NCBI RefSeq assembly: GCF_000304335.1
Contig: NZ_CAJF01000015.1
Span: forward strand, 31,048 to 95,047
From: Microbacterium yannicii PS01
GTDB lineage: Bacteria > Actinomycetota > Actinomycetes > Actinomycetales > Microbacteriaceae
Direction of reading: 5' to 3'
Length of the DNA stretch: 64,000 nt
Part shown: piece by piece, positions 1 to 7,394 of the stretch
Layout of the letters: each line of letters begins with the position of its first letter
Position numbering within the stretch: position 1 is the first letter of the stretch
Notes under the pieces: model-generated
Told to the model about the DNA's origin: nothing
The model's database searches: none
The model's input: only the letters and a program-made list of their open reading frames with translations
Program-made: the position numbers and the translations under genes

Positions 1-56
1 CAGCATCGGTGGGTCACAGCGCGCGAGGCGCCGTCCCGTACGAATGCGGTGCGAAG

Positions 57-944
57 CTAGGCCAGATACGGGTCGACGAGCAGCGGTCCGCGGATGTCGC
101 GCAGGGTGTCGACGAGACGGGAGAGGCTTCTCCCGCTCCACGCCGACATCTGCAGGTCGTAGGGGCCGAGCGGTTCCAGCTTTCCGGTCCGGATCCTGAT
201 CACCTCCCACTTCGCCGCGCGCAGGAAGCGATCCTTGCGACGGTCGGCGTCGGTTCGTCTGCCGACGTGCTCGAGGCCGTGCCGGCCGGTGCTGTCGTAC
301 TCGATCGCCACGCGCAGTTCGGGAAGAAGGATGTCGGGCCACACCTCGTGATGGTCGAAGAATGGCCGAGCGACACGCACCGCATTGAGTCCCTGGGTCA
401 GCGCGAGCCGCGCGAAGAGGTCGGCACGCAGCTGCGCTTCAACCGCGGATGCCGGCTTCGGCGCGCACTCGGAGTGAAACGGCGATCCCACCGGCAGATC
501 GGGCGTCTTCGGGCACAGCTGCCGCTTCGGTTTCGGCTTCCTGGGCCGCAGAACCGCGCGCCCGGTGGGCACGACGATCGCTGCGAGGGCGGGAGCGTCG
601 GGAGGAGGCACCACATCCCGCATCGGAAGAGCGGGTGTGGGGCGGGCGAGCGTCGAGCACTCGGGACACCATGCCGAGCGGCGGCGTTCGCGTCCCGGCC
701 TGTTGCGCTGCTCGTCGGGGGTGGCGGCGAACTTGTGACCCGCTTCGCATTGCCACAACAGCAGAACGTCGGCCGCCGGAGGCACTTGACTGAGGACGAT
801 GCCGGCGTTCAGTTCGGGGTGATACTGACGGATGAGGGCGGGGAACGGCGCCCACGCCTCTCGATAGCTGCCGACCGGATAGGGAACGTCGACGCCTTTG
901 GAGAACTGGCGACGCGCCCACCACAGCTCGACTCGCTCCGCCAT
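57..944 (-). CDS. Zinc-ribbon protein with a PD-(D/E)XK-like nuclease domain
   Basis: About 295 residues, cytosolic, no signal peptide. The N-terminal third has a treble-clef or zinc-ribbon-like pattern: a CEAGH segment near residue 66 and a CPEC pair near 93-96. A proline/lysine-rich linker follows. The C-terminal half (about 165-290) contains WPDILLPELRVAIEYD, where PD, the later E and D are spaced as in Vsr/DUF559 very-short-patch-repair-like endonucleases, followed by R/K-rich helices. I infer a DNA-binding or DNA-repair nuclease; the substrate is unknown. The start is uncertain: tandem ATGs lie upstream at 974-977, and I prefer the ATG before AERVELWW because the conserved-looking sequence begins there. 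It is transcribed in the same direction as dinB, just downstream of it. Confidence 0.6.
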   Translation of the reverse strand: MAERVELWWARRQFSKGVDVPYPVGSYREAWAPFPALIRQYHPELNAGIVLSQVPPAADVLLLWQCEAGHKFAATPDEQRNRPGRERRRSAWCPECSTLARPTPALPMRDVVPPPDAPALAAIVVPTGRAVLRPRKPKPKRQLCPKTPDLPVGSPFHSECAPKPASAVEAQLRADLFARLALTQGLNAVRVARPFFDHHEVWPDILLPELRVAIEYDSTGRHGLEHVGRRTDADRRKDRFLRAAKWEVIRIRTGKLEPLGPYDLQMSAWSGRSLSRLVDTLRDIRGPLLVDPYLA

Positions 945-995
945 GACGAGCAGGTTAGGCGCGGCCGGCGACATCACCGGGAAGCGCCGTCGCGG

Positions 996-2192
996 TCACT
1001 CGTGTTCGGGCAGGACGGGGGTGGACCAGCCCGGATCGTGCCCCAGCTGCGCCGCCCGTGAGAGCGAGGCAGCCCCGAAGCGATCGTGCACGGCATCGAG
1101 CACGGTGTCGAGGCGAGCGCCGTCATCCCAGTCGATCGGAAGCTCCGGCTGGACCCCGTCGGCGTGCCCCAGCTGCGAGAGCGAGACTCCGATCAGCGTG
1201 ATGCCGCGCTCTGCGATCGCCGGGAGCGCGGCGGCCAGCAACCCGCGGGCGACGGCGAGCAGCACCCCCGTCCGATCGCTCGGGAAGCGGAGCGTGCGCG
1301 ATCGGGTGGCCTTCGCGTAGTCGCCGTACCGAAGACGGAGGACCACCGTGCGACACACCCGGTCGCGATCCCGCAGGCGACGGCCGAGTCGATCGACGAT
1401 CTGGGTCAGGATGAGGTCGAGCTCCTCGGCCGTCCGCGGGCGGGTGCCCAGCGCCCGCTGGGATCCGATCGAGCCGCGGCGCTGCGTCGTGTCGACCGGG
1501 CGAGGGTCGCGCAGTCGGGCGAGGGCATGCAGGTGCGCCCCGGTCGCCTTGCCGAGCAGCCGCTCTGCCGTGGCCGCTTCCAGCTCGGCCAGCTGGCCGA
1601 CCGTGGTGATGCCGAGTCGGTGCAGCTTCTCGGCGGTCACGGCGCCGACTCCCCACAGCCTCTCGACGGGGAGCGGGAGCAGGAACTCCTGCTCCCGCTC
1701 AGGCTCGACCACGAGCATCCCGTCGGGTTTGCTCACGGCGCTGGCCACCTTGGCAAGAAATTTCGTCCGTGCCACCCCGACCGAGATGGCGAGCCCCACC
1801 TCGGCTCGAACCCGCTCGCGCAGACGAGCCGCGACCTGCTCGGGCGTGCCCGCGATGCGTCGGAGACCGCCCACCTCGAGGAACGCCTCGTCGATGGAGA
1901 GGCCCTCCACGAACGGTGTCGTATCGCGGAAGATCGCGAACACGTCCTTACTGGCCGCGGAGTAGGCCTCCATGCGCGGCGGCACGACCACGGCGTCCGG
2001 GCACAGCTCTCTCGCCTGCCGGCCGCCCATCGCCGTGCGCACTCCTCGAGCCTTCGCCTCGTAGCTCGCCGCGAGAACCACGCCGCCCCCGACGATCACG
2101 GGCCGACCACGCAGTGCGGGCGCATCACGCTGCTCGACCGAGGCGTAGAACGCGTCGAGATCCGCGTGCAGCACGGTCGCCTCGCCCCGCAT
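996..2192 (-). CDS. dinB: DNA polymerase IV (Y-family translesion polymerase)
   Basis: This 398-residue Y-family polymerase performs error-prone bypass of DNA lesions. The N-terminal catalytic palm shows HADLDAFYASVEQ (metal-binding Asp11) and SIDEAFLEV (Asp101, Glu102). Thumb motifs (RLWGVG, helix-hairpin-helix region about 185-215) and the little-finger domain (about 240-340) follow. A QPELPIDW segment near 341 may be the sliding-clamp-binding motif. Length is normal for the family. A 46-residue zinc-ribbon gene lies immediately upstream on the same strand and could share its promoter. I did not see a clear LexA box in the short upstream region. Confidence 0.95.
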   Translation of the reverse strand: MRGEATVLHADLDAFYASVEQRDAPALRGRPVIVGGGVVLAASYEAKARGVRTAMGGRQARELCPDAVVVPPRMEAYSAASKDVFAIFRDTTPFVEGLSIDEAFLEVGGLRRIAGTPEQVAARLRERVRAEVGLAISVGVARTKFLAKVASAVSKPDGMLVVEPEREQEFLLPLPVERLWGVGAVTAEKLHRLGITTVGQLAELEAATAERLLGKATGAHLHALARLRDPRPVDTTQRRGSIGSQRALGTRPRTAEELDLILTQIVDRLGRRLRDRDRVCRTVVLRLRYGDYAKATRSRTLRFPSDRTGVLLAVARGLLAAALPAIAERGITLIGVSLSQLGHADGVQPELPIDWDDGARLDTVLDAVHDRFGAASLSRAAQLGHDPGWSTPVLPEHE

Positions 2193-2281
2193 CCCCGCCC
2201 TCCCGCCGGTCCCTCGTCCCGCGGATCATCGCACCCACCCGCGACATCCGCGGGTCGGCGCGGTGGAGGTGAAAGGCTCGT

Positions 2282-2422
2282 TCAGACCGGTTCGGTGGTG
2301 CGGATCAGGCCGCAGTTCACACACGACCATGCGACAAGGAATCGTTCGTCGTCCAGGATCTCGAACTTCAGCACGTCGCCGCAGGTGGGGCAGAGTCGCG
2401 GATCTGCGGCATCCAGCGTCAT
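2282..2422 (-). CDS. 46-residue zinc-ribbon protein
   Basis: A short gene reads from ATG at 2422 to TGA at 2282 and encodes 46 residues. Two knuckles, CPTCG and CVNCG, are separated by about 22 residues (FEILDDERFLVAWS lies between), which is a complete four-cysteine zinc ribbon. The regular spacing, acidic linker and start-to-stop integrity argue that it is real despite its size. It precedes dinB on the same strand by 89 bases, so the two may be co-transcribed. The function is unknown; zinc ribbons of this size commonly bind nucleic acid or proteins. Confidence 0.65.
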   Translation of the reverse strand: MTLDAADPRLCPTCGDVLKFEILDDERFLVAWSCVNCGLIRTTEPV

Positions 2423-2550
2423 GCTTCCAGCCTAGGAACTGCGGCGGGGTGGCGGGCGGGTGAAGTGGAATACGAGCGCTGGGAGTACGGTGGTGCCCGT
2501 CCGCCGCCTCGTCAGCGGCGCGGACTTCGACAACGTGCGAAGGAGCCCCG

Positions 2551-3222
2551 ATGGATGATTCCACGAGCGAGCCGGCCCGGATCTCCGCGGCCGCATTCCA
2601 CCGTGCGCCTGGCGTCACGGATTGGCGCGTCACAGCCACGGGTCCGCAGGCCGTGTTCACGGCGAACTCCCTCGCGCACGCGGCATCCCTCGTCGCTCAT
2701 GTCGTTGCCGCCGCCGACCGATTCGCGGTCCGGCCCGACGTCGACGTGCGCCCCGAGGCGATCGTCGTGCGCGTGCCGTACCCCAGCGAGGACGGCATCC
2801 CGGGCGCTGCTGCGCCGTTCGCCGCCGCCGTGTCGCAGGCAGCCGCCGAGCTTCAGCTGACCGCGGATCCCGCACGAGCCCAGGCCGTTGGCATCTACGT
2901 CGCCCAGCATTCGCATGCGGATGTGCGGCCGTTCTTCATGGCGGCTCTGGGCTACGACGCCTTCGGCGAGGGGGATGCCGTCGACCCGCTGCGCTGTGGA
3001 CCGCAATTGGCCTTCAACCCGATCACCGGCGACTCTCCGTCACGGGGCCGCACGCACTTCGACGTCTTCGTGCCCGCCGACCAGATACGGGCACGCGTGG
3101 ATGCCGCGCTCGCCGCAGGAGGCAGATTGGTCGACGATTCGCACGCCCCCGCATGGTGGTCGCTGGCCTCGCCCGACAACCACGGTGTCGACATCGCGTC
3201 GTGGACCGACACCTACGAGTGA
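2551..3222 (+). CDS. Fused pterin-4a-carbinolamine dehydratase-like / VOC protein
   Basis: A 223-residue two-domain protein. Residues about 5-105 resemble pterin-4a-carbinolamine dehydratase (4a-hydroxytetrahydrobiopterin dehydratase): a DWRV-type strand, then AASLVAHVVAAADR and the VDVRPEAIVVRV strand. The usual family histidine pair is hard to place, so catalytic activity is uncertain. Residues about 110-223 form a glyoxalase/VOC-like half with GRTHFDVFVPAD and a closing DNHGVDIASW. This fusion is common in high-GC actinobacteria. The start is supported by GAAGGAG upstream of the ATG. It is monocistronic and divergent from the dinB side. Confidence 0.8.
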   Translation: MDDSTSEPARISAAAFHRAPGVTDWRVTATGPQAVFTANSLAHAASLVAHVVAAADRFAVRPDVDVRPEAIVVRVPYPSEDGIPGAAAPFAAAVSQAAAELQLTADPARAQAVGIYVAQHSHADVRPFFMAALGYDAFGEGDAVDPLRCGPQLAFNPITGDSPSRGRTHFDVFVPADQIRARVDAALAAGGRLVDDSHAPAWWSLASPDNHGVDIASWTDTYE

Positions 3223-3417
3223 GGCGCGTGCCGCGAACCGCACGCGCCTCGTCGAGCCCGGTGCTCACTGTCGACTGATCACACCGTCTCGTGCATCGCC
3301 GAAGGAAGATCAGCGGGTGGCGTGCTGACGGATGCCGCGGCCCTGTGGCGCACGAAGCGACGTGCCGACGAGGGGACCGCTTGACCCTCACGCGGGGTGA
3401 GGCCGGACGATGCCTGT

Positions 3418-3951
3418 ATGAGTGACTATTTTGACGCATTCGAGATCGGTCCACTGTCAGAGCGCGGAATGCAGGCAGTCGCGCCCGAGGTGTTCCGCGG
3501 CATCTATGCCATGCCGGCGTTCGTGACGATACCCACGCCCGATCTGGAGGCATCGGCGGACTTCTGGGTCCGCGGGCTCGGCTTCATCGAGCTGTTCGGC
3601 ATTCCGGGTCAGGTGGTGCACCTTCGCCGGTGGGCCTACCAGGATGTGCTCCTGGTCGCCGCGGCTCCAGGCGCCGATATGGGCGACGTGCCGGAGATGA
3701 GCGTGAACTTCTCGTGCGTGCTCAATCAGATCGCTCCGGTCGTCGAGGCATGCAACCTGCTGGTGCAGGGGAGTGCGACCGGACCGCGCGACACCCCCTG
3801 GCGCACACGCGATGTCGAGGTGATCACGCCGGAGCGAGCGCGGGTGATCTTCACGGCACCGAGGGAGTTCGACCCCGACAGCCAGGAGGCGAAGGACCTC
3901 GCGGCAGTCGGGATCACGGCCCCGGGAATCGCTGACGGGAGGTCAGACTGA
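3418..3951 (+). CDS. VOC (glyoxalase/bleomycin-resistance) family protein
   Basis: A 177-residue protein with one clear VOC module: PAFVTIPTPDLEASADFWVRGLGF starts near residue 33 in the typical beta-alpha-beta pattern, and a second half follows with HLRRWAYQDVLLV and RDVEVITPERARVIF. I chose the start at MSDYFD because the seven residues upstream look non-conserved. Its stop overlaps the start of the next gene by one base (TGATG), so it is translationally coupled to a MerR/TipAS regulator. Metal and substrate are unknown; such pairs often handle toxic electrophiles or antibiotics (inference). Confidence 0.75.
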   Translation: MSDYFDAFEIGPLSERGMQAVAPEVFRGIYAMPAFVTIPTPDLEASADFWVRGLGFIELFGIPGQVVHLRRWAYQDVLLVAAAPGADMGDVPEMSVNFSCVLNQIAPVVEACNLLVQGSATGPRDTPWRTRDVEVITPERARVIFTAPREFDPDSQEAKDLAAVGITAPGIADGRSD

Positions 3952-4760
3952 TGCACATGACTGATCGCGACATCACTGAGAGAGTGACCGTGGGGGCCGC
4001 GGCGGAGCTCCTCGGCGTGACCGTCCGCACCCTCCACCATTGGGATGAGATCGGCTTGGCGTCGCCGTCGGTCCGAACCGGAGCGGGCTACCGCCACTAC
4101 ACCGACGCGGACTTGGAGCGACTGCACCGTATCGTCGCCTATCGTGAGGCCGGCCTGGGACTGGACGCGGTGCGTGAGGTCCTCGACGACACGACGGCAG
4201 CGATCGGCGCCACGCTGCGTGAGCAGCGTTCGCAGCTCGCGGAACGCATCCACGACCTGCAACGACTCGATGAGCGCCTGGAGCGGATGACGAGAGCGCA
4301 CGAGGTCGGCATCCTGCTCGACGAAGACGAGCAGATCGAGACGTTCGGACCGGACTGGGATCCGGCGCACACTCGGCATGCCCGCACGATGTGGGGCGGT
4401 TCGGTTCAGTGGGCCCAGTTCGCCGAACGCTCCGCCTCACGCACCAGGGAGCAGTGGCGTTCGCTCTCCGATTCGATGGCGAGATTCCAGTCAGACCTGG
4501 GTGACGCCTTCGGGGCCGGTGTCGTTCCGGGCAGCGCCGAGGCGAACGAGCTCGTCGAGCGTCACCGGCAGACCTTCTCGCACTTCTTTCCGCTCACCCG
4601 AGAGATGCAGGTGTGCTTGGGGCGGATGTTCCAGTCCGATCCAGGCTTCGCCGCCCACTACGACGGGATCAGAGCCGGGCTGGCCGCGTGGTTCCGGCGG
4701 ATCATCGACGAGTCCGCCCGTGCTCATGGCATCGATCCCGACGCCGCCATCTGGCGGTGA
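3951..4760 (+). CDS. MerR-family regulator with TipAS-like effector domain
   Basis: A 269-residue regulator. Residues about 10-80 are a MerR winged helix (VGAAAELLGVTVRTLHHWDE, then GYRHYTDADLERL), followed by a coiled-coil dimerisation helix (about 85-125). The remaining 140 residues resemble TipAS, the antibiotic-recognition domain of TipA-type regulators (WGGSVQWAQFAERSASR, and the FFPLTREMQVCLG segment). Known TipA proteins activate transcription after capturing cyclic thiopeptides, but the ligand here is unknown. It overlaps the upstream VOC gene, which is the most likely target or partner. Confidence 0.85.
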   Translation: MHMTDRDITERVTVGAAAELLGVTVRTLHHWDEIGLASPSVRTGAGYRHYTDADLERLHRIVAYREAGLGLDAVREVLDDTTAAIGATLREQRSQLAERIHDLQRLDERLERMTRAHEVGILLDEDEQIETFGPDWDPAHTRHARTMWGGSVQWAQFAERSASRTREQWRSLSDSMARFQSDLGDAFGAGVVPGSAEANELVERHRQTFSHFFPLTREMQVCLGRMFQSDPGFAAHYDGIRAGLAAWFRRIIDESARAHGIDPDAAIWR

Positions 4761-4809
4761 CAAGACTGAGGCGACGCGCGGGTGAGACCGGCACGAGCGT
4801 GCCGAACCG

Positions 4810-5229
4810 TCAGCCGATGCGCTGGTCGCTGACGCCGCGTGTGGGGATGAGCAGGATAATCCCGAGAAGCAGGCTGACGCCGAGCGCGATCATCTCGCCT
4901 ATCGCGTCGACGACCGGCATGTGGTGCAGATGAAACGCGTGATAGGCGAAATGCAGAGAGCCGAAGATCGTCCAGGCGACCCCGAGAACCCGGTACGCGT
5001 ACTCGCTGCGCCAGATGAGACTCGCGACGCTGGCGCCGCCTAATGCGAGATACAGCGCGCCGACGTCCCGGATCAGGTGCTCGTTGAAGGGACCGTCGCC
5101 CGAGACCCAAGAGCCGAGCACTCCGGGAAACGAATCGAAGAAGGTGGTCGGAGAGAAGTAGGCCCAGACTCCGACGAACAAGGCGAGGATGGCTGAGAGC
5201 GCGGCGGCCGCGGCATGAAGTCGTTTCAC
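4810..5229 (-). CDS. Small four-helix membrane protein
   Basis: About 139 residues with four hydrophobic segments: ALSAILALFVGVWAYF near the N-terminus, GALYLALGGASVASL, VLGVAWTIFGSLHFAYH and EMIALGVSLLLGIILLIP. It is an integral membrane protein of unknown function, loosely like DUF4345-type proteins. I chose the GTG before KRLHAAA because the reading frame upstream has no membrane or homology character; the ribosome-binding site there is weak (GGAG one base away), so the start is tentative. Neighbours give no functional clue. Confidence 0.6.
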   Translation of the reverse strand: MKRLHAAAAALSAILALFVGVWAYFSPTTFFDSFPGVLGSWVSGDGPFNEHLIRDVGALYLALGGASVASLIWRSEYAYRVLGVAWTIFGSLHFAYHAFHLHHMPVVDAIGEMIALGVSLLLGIILLIPTRGVSDQRIG

Positions 5230-5270
5230 ACTCCAAACGACGACGCAGAGCCGCGAAACGTATGGGTCGG

Positions 5271-5441
5271 CTAGCTCTGCGCGATCCTGAGAGCGCGGCT
5301 GGTGAAGTAGCCGACCCGGCCGCTGTCGTCCTCGACCCCGAAGACCCACTTTCCGGAGGGAGTCGCCTGGATGTCGATGACGGTGCCCCGTGCGTCAGGG
5401 CTGACGACGTGGTCTCCGGGCTTGAAGAAGGTATCGGTCAT
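5271..5441 (-). CDS. 56-residue SH3-like small protein
   Basis: Short gene starting MTDTFFKPGDHVVSPDARG and ending FTSRALRIAQS. The pattern (GDHV, a GTVIDI strand, a KWVFGVEDD strand, GRVGYF) is that of a five-stranded SH3-like barrel, resembling small KOW/SH3-fold proteins conserved in Microbacteriaceae. ATG at 5441 was preferred over an earlier in-frame start because homology-like sequence begins there. Function is unknown. It lies 41 bases upstream of the membrane-protein start on the same strand. Confidence 0.6.
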   Translation of the reverse strand: MTDTFFKPGDHVVSPDARGTVIDIQATPSGKWVFGVEDDSGRVGYFTSRALRIAQS

Positions 5442-5505
5442 ACATCGCAGGCTACGAGGCCGCACCACGCGACGCCTCCCTCGTGAGACGGATATCGGCC
5501 GTCGC

Positions 5506-5988
5506 CTACGGTGCGGTCCGGTGCTTCTCGAGCAGCGCGATGTCGTGCAGGTCTGCCGCGCGAGGGTCGTACCCCTGGCGAAAGCTCAGCTGCTGCCCCG
5601 CAGACAGACACGGGATCGCGTAGCCGTCGATCGTTCCCGTGGCGAACCCGTCGGTCGCGTAGTGGAAGCCGTCTCCGCCGGCGTGGCCCGCCTGATGGCC
5701 GCTACCGTCGCCGGCGAAGGTCACGGGATGAACGTCGACGATGCGGCCGTCCGGATCTGTCAGCTCGAGCCGCGAAGGCGCCCAGTCCGTTGTGACGACG
5801 AAGTCGCGCCCACCGAGCAGGTCGAGCAGGGAGGGCAAGTCCCGGATGTCGACGGCGAGATCCATGTCGCCATGCCCTCGCGTCTGGCGCCCCACGACGG
5901 CGTCGACAGCCCACCCGCCGGCCAGCCACACCCTCAATTCTGCGGCCCCGAACTCGCGGAACAGATCGATGACGTCGCTGCTTTCCAT
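5506..5988 (-). CDS. Nucleotidyltransferase of the ANT(2'')/Lnu type
   Basis: A 160-residue protein with the minimal nucleotidyltransferase fold: LAGGWAVDAVVGRQTRGHGD followed by DLAVD supplies the GG-helix and the DxD metal ligands typical of aminoglycoside/lincosamide nucleotidyltransferases such as ANT(2'') and LnuA-like proteins. Later segments (GRIVDVHPVTF and PCLSAGQQLSFRQGY) fit the substrate lobe. By family it would transfer an AMP group to a small hydroxylated drug, but drug specificity cannot be read from sequence and many chromosomal relatives confer no resistance. The start follows AAGGTGGAGGA. Confidence 0.75.
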   Translation of the reverse strand: MESSDVIDLFREFGAAELRVWLAGGWAVDAVVGRQTRGHGDMDLAVDIRDLPSLLDLLGGRDFVVTTDWAPSRLELTDPDGRIVDVHPVTFAGDGSGHQAGHAGGDGFHYATDGFATGTIDGYAIPCLSAGQQLSFRQGYDPRAADLHDIALLEKHRTAP

Positions 5989-6081
5989 TCCTCCACCTTC
6001 TCTCACCAGTGTCAGCGGCGCTCGAATCTCGACTTGTCATCTCCCTGACACTTTGCCGTTGCGCTAACCATCGCGACGAGA

Positions 6082-6102
6082 CATACTTAGCTATATGGCT
6101 AA
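6082..6102 (+). promoter_or_regulatory. Leaderless promoter and ArsR-type operator
   Basis: A -35 TTGCGC at 6059-6064, a 17-base spacer and a -10 CATACT at 6082-6087 place the transcription start at or beside the ATG at 6095, so the mRNA is probably leaderless; no ribosome-binding site precedes that ATG. An inverted repeat TTAGC-N6-GCTAA (6087-6102) covers the -10 and start codon. GCTAACCAT recurs as a direct repeat at 6063 and 6098. This is the likely autoregulatory operator of the downstream ArsR gene. Confidence 0.5.
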
Positions 6103-6427
6103 CCATGCGGAGGTGGATGGAGTCTTCGCGGCGCTGTCGGATCCCACGCGACGCGAGGTGATCCGGCTTCTCGGCAAGGGTCCGGCGAGTGTCGGGCAGT
6201 TGTCGGCTCCGTTCGCGATCACGCTTCCGTCCTTCATGAAGCATGTCCGCGCACTGGAAGCGAGCGGTCTGATCCGAACGCGAAAGGTGGGGCGGGTCCG
6301 CACCTGCTCGCTGAACCGCGAACGTCTTGCGCTCGTGGATGACTGGCTGGCGGAGCAGCGCGGCATCTGGGAAGCCCGTACCGATCGTCTTGCAGACCTC
6401 GTCACCGACTGGAGAGAGCACTCATGA
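6095..6427 (+). CDS. ArsR-family winged-helix repressor
   Basis: A 110-residue regulator of the ArsR group that pairs with SRPBCC proteins (SdpR/YghO-like). The winged helix begins VFAALSDPTRREVIRLL and has the recognition region VGQLSAPFAITLPSFMKHVR followed by the wing LIRTRKVGRVRTCSL. No metal-binding cysteine cluster (CVC) is present, so it is unlikely to sense metals. Its last four bases overlap the ATG of the SRPBCC gene (ATGA), so they form an operon. A start-codon-spanning inverted repeat suggests autoregulation. Confidence 0.9.
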   Translation: MANHAEVDGVFAALSDPTRREVIRLLGKGPASVGQLSAPFAITLPSFMKHVRALEASGLIRTRKVGRVRTCSLNRERLALVDDWLAEQRGIWEARTDRLADLVTDWREHS

Positions 6428-6930
6428 CCGACACCGTGATCGACCCCGACTTGGATCTGACACTGCAAAGGACCATTCGCGCCACTCGGGAATCGATCTG
6501 GCAGGCGTGGACCGACCCCGCGCTGCTCGAGCGGTGGTGGGTTCCGGCGCCTGCGCAGGCGCGTGTCGACCAGCTCGACGTCCGCCCCGGCGGCGGTTTC
6601 GTGACGTCCATGCGGGAGGGCGGGCAGGACTACGTGCCGCACACCGACGGGATCTTCCTCGTGGTCGAACCAGGTCAGCGGCTTGTATTCACGAATGCCA
6701 TCAGCAGCTCCTGGCGCCCGGCCCACCCCGCACCGGTCTCGATGACGGCCGAGGTGTTGCTCACCGAGCATCCCGAGGGGACGGACTATCGCGTGATCGT
6801 CCGCCACGCCGATCCTGCCGCCCGGGACCTTCACAAGGAACTGGGATTCCTCGACGGATGGGGCTCCGTCACCGCCGCCCTTGCCGCGCTCGTCGAATCC
6901 GAGCTCACCGCCCCGATCGCCGGGGCGTAG
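6424..6930 (+). CDS. SRPBCC (AHSA1-type) domain protein
   Basis: A 168-residue protein of the START/AHSA1 superfamily: RTIRATRESIWQAWTDPALL then RWWVP at the N-terminus, RPGGGFVTSM, and the C-terminal helix DLHKELGFLDGWGSVTAALA. These proteins form a helix-grip cavity for hydrophobic ligands. The pairing with an ArsR regulator in a four-base-overlap operon is a widespread arrangement of unclear role. No signal peptide; cytosolic. It converges on the AraC-family gene, with an inverted-repeat element between the two. Confidence 0.85.
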   Translation: MTDTVIDPDLDLTLQRTIRATRESIWQAWTDPALLERWWVPAPAQARVDQLDVRPGGGFVTSMREGGQDYVPHTDGIFLVVEPGQRLVFTNAISSSWRPAHPAPVSMTAEVLLTEHPEGTDYRVIVRHADPAARDLHKELGFLDGWGSVTAALAALVESELTAPIAGA

Positions 6931-7130
6931 TCGAGGGCAGCCGGTAGGTGCCGTCCGCGATGGCGGCGTCGTCACCGAGGCCCGGATGATCATGGTGAAG
7001 GGACCGTCAGGTGACGGCAGCCAGTTGGCTGCCTCCACCGCGTGGGTGGGACGGTGGTGCTGGACGAACAGCGTGAGCGAACCGTCCTAGCCGTATCGGA
7101 TGCCGGGGTGCGGTGGCGAGAGACGTTCCG

Positions 7131-7218
7131 CGTTCGCAACTCAGTCTCGACGCGGCGGAACGGCTCGGTGAGCGGCGTGTCGGCCACCGACGGCCGTGAA
7201 GAGACTGAATTGCGAACG
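7131..7218. terminator. Long imperfect inverted repeat between convergent genes
   Basis: The 464 bases between the SRPBCC gene and the AraC gene contain no credible gene. Arms cgttcgcaactcagtctc (7131-7148) and gagactgaattgcgaacg (7201-7218) match at 17 of 18 positions around a 52-base centre that has its own short hairpin (gtcgg/ccgac). Position between convergent genes suggests a bidirectional terminator, but no T-tract follows and the loop is long, so a palindromic mobile repeat is also possible. Confidence 0.45.
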
Positions 7219-7394
7219 CCTCGATGGATGGCCCTGGTCTCGGTGGAGCCTGTGGCCTCCGGGAAATCCGGCTGGACGGGCCCGGCGCCGAGCGGGCCGG
7301 TCTCTCGCGCGGATCGCCTCGGAGATTCCCGACGCGTGCGGGCGATGGATCGAAGCTCAGCCGCGTCCGTAACAGCATGGCCGTACCTCCCGGA

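Noticed and set aside
9..1061. Long plus-strand open frame across the nuclease-like gene
   Set aside because: It is the reverse-strand shadow of the gene at 57-944, rich in Arg and His codons and without any family-like segment.
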